This document shows positions 57,150 through 64,000 of a stretch of 64,000 bases of DNA, one piece after another. Each line of letters starts with the position of its first letter. Positions within the stretch are counted from its first letter, which is position 1. Under the pieces are notes generated by a model. That model saw nothing but the letters and a program-made list of their open reading frames with translations. It did not search any database and was not told the DNA's origin. Location: positions 806,001 to 870,000 of the forward strand of contig NZ_CP012371.1 in assembly GCF_000619905.2 (NCBI RefSeq). The letters run 5' to 3'. Both the position numbers and the translations under genes were made by a program. Source of the stretch: Nitrosospira briensis C-128 (GTDB taxonomy: Bacteria; Pseudomonadota; Gammaproteobacteria; Burkholderiales; Nitrosomonadaceae).

Positions 57150-59254
57150 AGGGCAACACGGAATGTACTCCCACGCCTCATGCCCCTTCTCATCTGGGCA
57201 GCAAGACGGTGCAAGAAAAACTCGTCAGGCTGGGCATTGCCGATGAGTTCGATCTGGTGCTGCACTTGCCGCTGCGCTATGAAGACGAAACACATCTATA
57301 TCCCATCAATGATGTGCCTGCCAACAAGACAGTACAGGTCGAGGGCGTCATTATCCGCAGCGAAATCATGTATCGCCCCCGCCGGCAACTCGTTTGTCAG
57401 ATAGAAGACGGCAGCGGCACCTTGTTCATGCGTTTCCTCAATTTCTACGGTAGTCTGGCGAAGGCCTACTCCACCGGCACGCGAGTGCGATTGCTTGGAG
57501 AAGCCCGTGCAGGTTTTTTTGGCGTTGAAATGGTCCATCCAAAATGCCGGCTCGTGGGGGAGCAGGAACCGCTGGCCGATGCGTTGACGCCGGTTTATCC
57601 CACCACTGCCGGACTTTCTTCGGAAACGATACACAAGCTGATCCGTCGAGTCCTTCAGCAGACCCGGGATGCGGGCAGTCAATGGGACTATCTTTCGGAA
57701 ACGCTGCCTGGTGCGGTGTTAACGCATTATCAGCTCCAGGGTTTCAAGGACAGCGTCTTATTCCTGCACCAACCTCCGCCGGACGCACCGGTCGCTCTAT
57801 TGCAGGAACGCACCCATCCCGCCTGGCGCCGGATCAAGTTCGATGAATTGCTGGCTCAGCAATTGTCCATGCGCTTGCATTATCGGCAGCGCCGCAGCGG
57901 CAGCGCGCCCGTTCTGTCCGCCAGAAACAAGTTGACTGAAGCACTGCTGGCATCACTGCCGTTTGAACTCACCAGCGGGCAGAAAAAGGCTTTTTCTGAA
58001 ATCAGCCGCGATCTGGCTGTGGCCCATCCGATGCAACGACTGTTGCAAGGAGATGTAGGCAGCGGCAAAACCGTCGTGGCGGCATTGGCCATGTTACAAG
58101 CCATCGAAAATAATTATCAGGCCGCACTGATGGCCCCGACCGAGATCCTTGCTGAACAGCATTATCGGAAGCTTTCCGCCTGGCTTGCCCCACTCCTGGC
58201 TCATCTGGACATGACAATTGCCCGGTTATCCGGCAATCAGAAAAGAAAACAGCGGGAAATCATGCTGGCCAATATCGTCGAAGGTAAAGCCATGCTTGCC
58301 ATCGGCACCCACGCACTATTCCAGGAGCAGGTCGAATTCGACAGGCTGGGCCTTGTGATCATTGATGAACAGCATCGGTTTGGCGTTCACCAACGGCTGG
58401 CATTACGAGAAAAAGGCACAAAAAGCGGCGCCAGGCCGCATCAATTGATGATGAGTGCCACGCCCATTCCGCGCACCCTCTCGATGAGCTATTATGCCGA
58501 CCTTGATGTGTCGTTGATTGACGGGCTGCCGCCCGGCAGAACCCAGGTCGTGACCAAGCTGGTCGCGGATACGCGACGCCATGAAGTCACCACCCGTATT
58601 CAGGAAGCCTGCCGCGCGGGAAAACAGGCCTACTGGGTTTGTCCGTTGATCGAGGAATCCGAGGCTTTGCAACTCAAGACAGCCCTGGAGACTTACGAAA
58701 CGTTGAGCCTGACTTTCCCGGAATTGAAAATCGGCCTGGTGCATGGACGACTCCCCTCCCAGGAAAAGTCGGCAGTGATGGAATCATTCGCGCAAGGCGA
58801 GATTCATCTACTGATCGCCACCACCGTTATCGAAGTAGGAGTGGATGTGCCGAATGCCTCGCTAATGGTGATCGAGCACGCCGAACGTATGGGCCTGGCA
58901 CAATTGCATCAGTTAAGAGGCCGCGTGGGACGGGGAGCGGAAGGAGGGATATGCATATTGCTGTATCAGAAGCCTTTATCCGCGACAGCCCGGGAGCGGC
59001 TCAAAATTATTTTCGAGCAAACCGACGGTTTCGAAATCGCGCGCCAGGATTTGCGCCTTCGCGGTCCGGGCGAGTTTCTCGGTGCCCGCCAAAGCGGTGT
59101 ACCCATGCTGCGCTTTGCCGATCCGGAACAGGACGCGGATTTACTTGATGCGGCTCGCACCGCCGCCGAGGAATTATTGCGTGACTATCCGGAAGCTGCG
59201 AGACACCATCTTCAGCGTTGGATGGGAAGAAAAATTGAATACCTGCGGGTATAA
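57146..59254 (+). CDS. recG: ATP-dependent DNA helicase RecG
   Basis: A 702-residue RecG. N-terminal wedge/OB domain (about 15-160) that grips branched DNA; helicase core with Walker [13 protein letters not shown]-box ([13 protein letters not shown]), and motif [16 protein letters not shown]. The C-terminal TRG-type segment and [18 protein letters not shown] are intact. It processes stalled forks and Holliday junctions. GTG start at 57146 in GTGA overlap with ridA. Confidence 0.97.
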   Translation: MKGNTECTPTPHAPSHLGSKTVQEKLVRLGIADEFDLVLHLPLRYEDETHLYPINDVPANKTVQVEGVIIRSEIMYRPRRQLVCQIEDGSGTLFMRFLNFYGSLAKAYSTGTRVRLLGEARAGFFGVEMVHPKCRLVGEQEPLADALTPVYPTTAGLSSETIHKLIRRVLQQTRDAGSQWDYLSETLPGAVLTHYQLQGFKDSVLFLHQPPPDAPVALLQERTHPAWRRIKFDELLAQQLSMRLHYRQRRSGSAPVLSARNKLTEALLASLPFELTSGQKKAFSEISRDLAVAHPMQRLLQGDVGSGKTVVAALAMLQAIENNYQAALMAPTEILAEQHYRKLSAWLAPLLAHLDMTIARLSGNQKRKQREIMLANIVEGKAMLAIGTHALFQEQVEFDRLGLVIIDEQHRFGVHQRLALREKGTKSGARPHQLMMSATPIPRTLSMSYYADLDVSLIDGLPPGRTQVVTKLVADTRRHEVTTRIQEACRAGKQAYWVCPLIEESEALQLKTALETYETLSLTFPELKIGLVHGRLPSQEKSAVMESFAQGEIHLLIATTVIEVGVDVPNASLMVIEHAERMGLAQLHQLRGRVGRGAEGGICILLYQKPLSATARERLKIIFEQTDGFEIARQDLRLRGPGEFLGARQSGVPMLRFADPEQDADLLDAARTAAEELLRDYPEAARHHLQRWMGRKIEYLRV

Positions 59255-59300
59255 AAAGCACCGGCATCGACGTTTGTGATTCGGGCTGCTTCATGAATTA

Positions 59301-59490
59301 AACCCAGATAATCCATTAGGACACGAGATGATGGCGAGGCAGGTTGCGAGACAGTTTTGCCGGTTGGGAGAAGTCCATAGCTTGGGGTATATGGACGCCG
59401 CGCAGGTAGCAAAAATGGCGGCGAAAGGCCGCAAACTGACCGCCAGCACTTGGGTAGGCTCGCAGAGCCGTCTAATGGATTATCTGGGTT
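59301..59490. mobile_element. Family C MITE-like element (190 bp)
   Basis: Perfect 19-bp inverted repeats AACCCAGATAATCCATTAG (59301-59319) and its complement (59472-59490). If the outermost base on each side is set aside, TAA flanks both ends (59299-59301 and 59490-59492), a 3-bp duplication typical for some IS5-family elements. No coding capacity. It lies 47 bp after recG and 30 bp before the orphan ABC ATPase gene. Confidence 0.7.
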
Positions 59491-59519
59491 AAACATGGCG
59501 CCACAAATGGAGAGAAAGG

Positions 59520-60305
59520 TTGGTTTTACAGATCAGGAATCTAAATCTTCGGTATCCCGACAAAATACTGTGCCAGAACCTGAGCTTGGCCATCAATCCG
59601 GGCGAGTGCTGGGCAATACTCGGCCAGAACGGTTGCGGCAAGACGACTTTGATCCATGCATTGGCCGGTTTGAGCCACGCCAATGGAAACGATGAGCCAC
59701 CGGTAATAGTGGCGGGGAAAACGCCACAAGCCTGGTCTCAGCGCGAACTTGCCCGCATTCTGGGTGTTATGCTGCAGGAAGAGCCGGGCGAGTTCTGGGG
59801 AAATGTGCATGAATATGTGTTGCTTGGACGATATCCCCATGCCCGAAATATGTTTGGCTGGCAGGCTGTCGACCACGAAATCGCAAGTGAAGCCATCGAG
59901 GAAATGGAATTGACCGAACTCGCCCGCCGTCCATTTATTACGCTTTCAGGCGGCGAGCGCCAGCGCGCGCGTATTGCTTTGTTGCTCGCCCAGGCGCCAC
60001 AATGTTATTTGCTGGATGAACCGCTGCAACACCTGGATCTGCGCCATCAAGCGAGTGCAATGAGACTATTCAGCAAATTGGCCGCTCAGGGCAAGGCGCT
60101 CGTCATGGTGCTCCACGATATTGGCTGGGCAAACCGCTTCTGCGACCATATCCTCATGCTGTTCGACAATGGCCGCACCATTGCGGGAACCACTGAAGAA
60201 GTACTTAGCCGGGATAATCTCGAAGCACTTTACCAGTGTAATATGACAGAATTCGTTCTCGGAAGCGCCCGCCATTTCGTGCCGGAAACGATGCCGCGTG
60301 TATAA
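59520..60305 (+). CDS. Orphan ABC ATPase of the FecE/BtuD type
   Basis: A 261-residue ATPase of the iron-siderophore/cobalamin importer subgroup: Walker A GQNGCGKTT, Q-loop VMLQEEPGEFWG, signature LSGGERQRAR, Walker B CYLLDEPLQHLD and VLHDIGWANRFCDHILML. The start is TTG at 59520 after GGAGAGAAAGG. Usually this subunit accompanies a permease and a binding protein, but neither is present in the window. It is flanked by a family C element upstream and a family A element overlapping its stop (60303-60305). Confidence 0.88.
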   Translation: MVLQIRNLNLRYPDKILCQNLSLAINPGECWAILGQNGCGKTTLIHALAGLSHANGNDEPPVIVAGKTPQAWSQRELARILGVMLQEEPGEFWGNVHEYVLLGRYPHARNMFGWQAVDHEIASEAIEEMELTELARRPFITLSGGERQRARIALLLAQAPQCYLLDEPLQHLDLRHQASAMRLFSKLAAQGKALVMVLHDIGWANRFCDHILMLFDNGRTIAGTTEEVLSRDNLEALYQCNMTEFVLGSARHFVPETMPRV

Positions 60306-60544
60306 TCCTAAATCCGGCAGTTGACCGCTTATTTTTTAGTTTAGCGCAATGATCCACAAAGATTTTTTGTATCACTTGGCCTTCACCTTATTGGTGAGTT
60401 CGCTACGGGGCGGATTGAACAGTTTTTGCGGCACATGGCTGCGTTGCAACTCCTTGGAATGGAACGACCATTCCGCGTCGTTGCGCCTTGCCCTGCACCC
60501 CAAAAACCATACACTTCACCCCGTCCAACTACCGGATTTAGGAT
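60305..60544. mobile_element. Family A MITE-like element, short copy
   Basis: A 240-bp copy of the element at 11233-11613, in opposite orientation. End repeats ATCCTAAATCCGGCAGTTG (60305-60323, one mismatch) and CAACTACCGGATTTAGGAT (60526-60544). The interior matches the long copy except for 135 bp that this copy lacks. Its first base is the last base of the ABC ATPase stop codon TAA. No transposase. Confidence 0.75.
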
Positions 60545-60612
60545 AATTCCATATTCAGCAGCCAACGGCGATTTTCAGCTCATCTTTTTGTGGGCACCAT
60601 GTTCAGCAGTGT

Positions 60613-60652
60613 ACTTTCTGCATCACTTAACCTCACCTTTTTGATGAGTTCG
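60613..60652. repeat. Diverged piece related to family A interior
   Basis: About 40 bp (from GTATCACTT-like start: TGCATCACTTAACC, ending TTGATGAGTTCGCC) resembles 60366-60404 in the element just upstream (TGTATCACTTGGCC, ending TTGGTGAGTTCGCT). It is a degenerate second copy, suggesting repeated insertion or local rearrangement at this site. Confidence 0.4.
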
Positions 60653-60690
60653 CCCGTGCGAGACTTATTCAGAGGCTTCCCGATTTCGTA

Positions 60691-62097
60691 ATGATCCGTA
60701 AACTGCTCCGCCGCGTCTTCAGCCGCAACTCATCTGCTCCCGTCTCTTCTACCCGCTCTTCTTCCGCTGAGCCGCATATCATTCCACGTGAACAACATGG
60801 CATTATGCGCGGCCACATCAATCCCTGTGCGCTGAAAGTCACATCAGGCCTGCAGGAAGCCGGATATTCCGCTTTCGTCGTCGGTGGCGCAGCACGTGAC
60901 CTGCTTCTTGGACTGGAGCCGAAAGATTATGACGTCGCCACGAATGCGACACCTGAGGAAGTACGCGCCGTTTTCCGCCGTTCGCGCATCATTGGCCGCC
61001 GTTTTCGGCTGGTGCATGTGATGTGCGGCGCCGAGACAGTGGAGGTTTCCACTTTTCGCGGGAGCACCTCCGCTGGCGAGGACGAAGGGACTGTAGCCGA
61101 CGCGCATGCTGACGAGCATGGACGCCTTCTGCGCGACAATATATTCGGCAGCCAGGAAGAAGATGCCAGGCGGCGGGATTTTACCGTCAATGCATTATTT
61201 TTCGATCCTGTCCACGAAGAAATCTGGGACTACCTGAACGGTTATGACGACATCAAGGCACGGCGCTTGCGCATCATCGGCGACGCCAAGCGTCGATATC
61301 GCGAAGATCCGGTGCGGATGCTGCGAGTAGTTCGGCTTTCGGCAAAGCTCGATATGCAGATTGATCCGGCTACCGCCGAGCCGATTGGCGATCTTGCTCC
61401 TCTGTTGCGGAATGTGCCGCCGTCGCGGCTATTTGACGAGATGTTGAAATTACTTCTATCCGGTCACGCGCTGACCTGCGTAACCGATTTGCGTAAACGT
61501 GGATTGCATCATGGCTTGTTGCCGATGCTGGACGTTATCCTGGAACAGCCGCTGGGTGAGCGCTTCATTACGCTCGCGCTCGAAAATACGGATGAGCGTG
61601 TTCGTCAGGAAAAACCGGTTTCCCCCGGCTTCCTGTTTGCGGCCCTGTTATGGCACGAAGTACTTGCGAGGTGGAACGTTCGTCAGGCTGCGGAAGAAAA
61701 ATTGATTCCTGCTTTGCATCAGGCGATGGATGACGTACTGGCGATACAGAATGGAAATCTCGCGATCCCGCGCAGGTATGATGCCATCATGAAGGAAATC
61801 TGGGCAATGCAGCCACGCTTCATAGGCAGGTCAGGACGCAGGCCATTCCGTTTACTGGAACATCCGCGTTTTCGCGCCGCATATGACTTCATGTTGCTGC
61901 GTTGCCAGAGCGGCGAGGTCGACATGGAACTGGGGGAATGGTGGGAAACGTTCCAGCATGCCAGTACCAGCGAACGTGAAGCCATGCTTTTCAAGGACGA
62001 GGCGAAAAAGAAGCGCCGAAGAAGCCGTGGCCGACGAACATCCGCCTCCGCCGATACCGCGAGCCCCGATAATGCAGTTGCGGACGAGCCGGAATAG
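60691..62097 (+). CDS. pcnB: Poly(A) polymerase I
   Basis: A 468-residue class II nucleotidyltransferase. Catalytic motif GGAARD (65-70) and the metal pair in KDYDVATN (Asp79/Asp81), then RRDFTVNALFFDP and EDPVRMLRVVRLSAKL. The C-terminal 30 residues are basic and disordered (KKKRRRSRGRRTS...). It adds 3' poly(A) tails to RNA for decay. The end is spaced 9 bp before folK. Confidence 0.95.
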   Translation: MIRKLLRRVFSRNSSAPVSSTRSSSAEPHIIPREQHGIMRGHINPCALKVTSGLQEAGYSAFVVGGAARDLLLGLEPKDYDVATNATPEEVRAVFRRSRIIGRRFRLVHVMCGAETVEVSTFRGSTSAGEDEGTVADAHADEHGRLLRDNIFGSQEEDARRRDFTVNALFFDPVHEEIWDYLNGYDDIKARRLRIIGDAKRRYREDPVRMLRVVRLSAKLDMQIDPATAEPIGDLAPLLRNVPPSRLFDEMLKLLLSGHALTCVTDLRKRGLHHGLLPMLDVILEQPLGERFITLALENTDERVRQEKPVSPGFLFAALLWHEVLARWNVRQAAEEKLIPALHQAMDDVLAIQNGNLAIPRRYDAIMKEIWAMQPRFIGRSGRRPFRLLEHPRFRAAYDFMLLRCQSGEVDMELGEWWETFQHASTSEREAMLFKDEAKKKRRRSRGRRTSASADTASPDNAVADEPE

Positions 62098-62106
62098 TCC
62101 GGTACC

Positions 62107-62610
62107 ATGAATCGCATATCAGATCGTCACGCCGTTTCCCAGGCATATATCGGATTAGGCAGCAACCTGGATAATCCTGCGTCGCAGATACGGAAAGCGT
62201 TTGAGGAGCTGGCGCGCCTTCCATCAAGCCATCTGCTGGCGCATTCCTCGCTTTATCGCAGCGCGCCGATGGGGCGTACCGATCAGCCTGATTTCATCAA
62301 CGCGGTGGCGCTGATTGAAACTGCGCTCGCCCCCCATGATCTGCTCAAAGCCCTGCTTGAAATCGAGCATTTTCACGGGCGCGTGCGTGAATATCTCAAC
62401 GCGCCGCGAACGCTTGATCTCGACATACTGATGTATGATAGGCTGCAATGGAACGAGGATTGCCTGATTCTGCCGCATCCGCGCATGCATCAAAGGGCGT
62501 TTGTATTGCAACCGCTTCAGGAAATTACGCCAAACTGCCATATTCCCGGACACGGTTCCATTGCCGACTTGCTGGCTGCGTGCGCGGGACAGCAAGTCGA
62601 ACGAGAGTAA
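62107..62610 (+). CDS. folK: 6-hydroxymethyl-7,8-dihydropterin pyrophosphokinase
   Basis: A 167-residue HPPK of the folate pathway: YIGLGSNLDNP near the N-terminus, YRSAPMGRTDQPDFINAV, and the catalytic RTLDLDILMYD. It transfers pyrophosphate from ATP to the pterin. Between pcnB and the deoxynucleoside kinase gene in a conserved betaproteobacterial run. Confidence 0.96.
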   Translation: MNRISDRHAVSQAYIGLGSNLDNPASQIRKAFEELARLPSSHLLAHSSLYRSAPMGRTDQPDFINAVALIETALAPHDLLKALLEIEHFHGRVREYLNAPRTLDLDILMYDRLQWNEDCLILPHPRMHQRAFVLQPLQEITPNCHIPGHGSIADLLAACAGQQVERE

Positions 62611-62615
62611 GCACA

Positions 62616-63257
62616 GTGAAGCTGGAAGAATATCGCTACATCGTGGTGGAAGGGCCGATAGGCGTGGGCAAGACCAGTCTGGCACGGCGTCTCGCCGGTC
62701 ACCTGGGCAGCGAATTGCTGCTGGAGAAGCCGGGTGAAAATCCGTTTCTGGCAAAGTTCTACGATGATATTCCCCGCCATGCGCTACCGACACAATTGTT
62801 CTTTCTGTTCCAGCGAGCCGGTCAATTACAGGGGCTGGCGCAAATCGATATGTTCGCCAAGCCCACCATCAGCGATTTTCTGCTCGATAAGGACCCGCTT
62901 TTTGCCAGGCTGACCCTGAGCGATGCTGAGTATGACCTGTATCGAAAAATTTATCAGCACCTCCAGCCCGAGGCGCCGTCACCCGACCTGGTGATTTATT
63001 TGCAGGCGTCTCCCGCGACGCTGATTGAACGAGTCAAGCGACGCGGCAGCGCTTTTGAAAACAGTATTACATCGGAATATCTGTACCGGTTGACCGAGAG
63101 CTATACCCGTTTTTTTCATCAGTACGAAGATGCGCCATTAATGATAATCAACAGCGAAAATCTCAACTTTGTCGATAGGCAGGCGGATTTTGATCTATTG
63201 TTGAGGCAGTTGGAGCAGATGCGCGGCCCTCGGGAGTATTTCAATCTTGGGATTTAG
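62616..63257 (+). CDS. Deoxynucleoside kinase
   Basis: A 213-residue dNK/thymidylate-kinase-like enzyme starting at GTG 62616, 5 nt past the folK stop; an earlier frame-opening inside folK is a shadow. P-loop GPIGVGKT (13-20), the DRS-like lid region replaced by PDLVIYLQASPATLIERVKRRGS. It phosphorylates deoxyadenosine/deoxyguanosine-type substrates for salvage, exact preference unknown. Part of the pcnB-folK-dNK-panB run. Confidence 0.92.
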   Translation: MKLEEYRYIVVEGPIGVGKTSLARRLAGHLGSELLLEKPGENPFLAKFYDDIPRHALPTQLFFLFQRAGQLQGLAQIDMFAKPTISDFLLDKDPLFARLTLSDAEYDLYRKIYQHLQPEAPSPDLVIYLQASPATLIERVKRRGSAFENSITSEYLYRLTESYTRFFHQYEDAPLMIINSENLNFVDRQADFDLLLRQLEQMRGPREYFNLGI

Positions 63258-63326
63258 CCAGGTCGATAGCAATATCAGGTCATTTTAAGTCAGGACTATC
63301 TGACGCACTACATCAGGAGCTCAAGC

Positions 63327-64000
63327 ATGCGCACCACACAGGACGCTTTACAGAAGATGCGGGATGATGGGGAGAAAATCGCGATCCTCACTTGCTACGA
63401 TTCAAGCTTTGCAACGTTACTGGAAAACGCCGGTGTTGATATCCTGCTGGTGGGCGATTCGCTGGGTAATGTGCTTCAGGGAGAGGAGAGCACCCTCCCC
63501 GTTACGCTGGATGACATGATCTATCATACCCGTTGCGTCTCACGCGGTTCGACCAAGGCATTCATTATGGCCGACATGCCTTTCGGGACGTCCCAGGTAA
63601 GCCCCCAGGACACTTTCGAGAACGCCGCCGAGCTAATGGCTGTGGGAGCAAATATGGTCAAGCTTGAAGGGGGTTCCGTCATGTCTGAAACCGTTGAATT
63701 CCTGACCCGTCGCGGTATTCCGGTTTGTGCCCATATCGGCTTGACACCTCAATCCGTACACCAGTTAGGCGGCTATAAGGTGCAAGGCAAGACTGACCAC
63801 CAGGCAAAACAGTTACTGGAAGACGCGGTCGCCCTTGAAAGCGCCGGTGCCGCAATGCTCTTGATGGAAGTGGTTCCCGCTGCGCTCGCAAAAGAAGTTA
63901 CCAAGAAACTGTCCATTCCCACCATCGGCATCGGGGCCGGGATAGATTGCTCGGGGCAGGTACTGGTGTTGTATGACATGCTGGGGATCTATTCCGGCAA
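63327..64000 (+). CDS. panB: 3-methyl-2-oxobutanoate hydroxymethyltransferase, partial
   Basis: The first 224 codons and 2 further bases of PanB (typical length about 265). Start at 63327 with AGGAG 8 nt upstream. Metal and substrate motifs are present: [58 protein letters not shown] and TIGIGAG. It makes ketopantoate for pantothenate/CoA. The 3' end is beyond the window edge. Confidence 0.95.
   Translation, partial: MRTTQDALQKMRDDGEKIAILTCYDSSFATLLENAGVDILLVGDSLGNVLQGEESTLPVTLDDMIYHTRCVSRGSTKAFIMADMPFGTSQVSPQDTFENAAELMAVGANMVKLEGGSVMSETVEFLTRRGIPVCAHIGLTPQSVHQLGGYKVQGKTDHQAKQLLEDAVALESAGAAMLLMEVVPAALAKEVTKKLSIPTIGIGAGIDCSGQVLVLYDMLGIYSG

Overview
This 64 kb window looks like chromosomal DNA from a betaproteobacterium, most likely an ammonia oxidiser of the Nitrosomonadaceae (Nitrosospira-like). 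That placement is inferred from the protein sequences, the moderately high GC content and the panB-dck-folK-pcnB neighbourhood. No rRNA or tRNA gene, ammonia-oxidation gene or CRISPR array was seen, so genus-level placement is tentative.

Layout. 1-5.8 kb is a loosely packed accessory stretch: an unknown gene cut by the window edge, tiny ORFs, a Xre-RES toxin-antitoxin pair, a bile-acid:sodium-symporter-family (BASS) transporter, and 1.4 kb of non-coding DNA with a 26-bp perfect palindrome and a possible small RNA with its own promoter and terminator. 5.8-11.1 kb holds an RND efflux permease/adaptor pair and a secreted dienelactone hydrolase. 11.2-18.9 kb is a stress and NAD-salvage block: a DHH phosphoesterase, an APH-like/P-loop kinase fusion, pncB and pncA, an HPF-cold-shock fusion, a universal stress protein and an acidic protein made of two repeats. 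19-23 kb carries small secreted or membrane proteins, an NrtS-like protein and an ADP-ribosylglycohydrolase. 23-30 kb has an MFS transporter, higBA and an AttEFGH-like ABC system.

30.1-44.9 kb (minus strand) is a complete 13-gene complex I operon, nuoA-B-CD-E-F-G-H-I-J-K-L-M-N. It has fused nuoCD, a long NuoG with the extra N7 cysteines, and E. coli-like subunits throughout. Most betaproteobacteria have separate nuoC and nuoD, so this operon was probably acquired from a gammaproteobacterium-like donor or is a second complex I type.

45.4-64 kb is mostly housekeeping: ldhA-type dehydrogenase, djlA, a glutathione S-transferase, a CsgG/DUF4810/DUF799 lipoprotein triad, ettA, a flavin monooxygenase, a SUMF1-like protein, murA, ridA, recG, an orphan ABC ATPase, then pcnB-folK-dNK-panB (panB cut by the edge).

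The most unusual non-coding content is three families of short non-autonomous elements with terminal inverted repeats. Family A has two copies (11233-11613 and 60305-60544) in opposite orientation and a possible solo end at 10252. Family B is at 18907-19067 and family C at 59301-59490. Family A ends abut gene boundaries: one copy supplies the ribosome-binding site of the DHH gene, the other overlaps a stop codon. The orphan ABC ATPase gene lies directly between a family C and a family A element.
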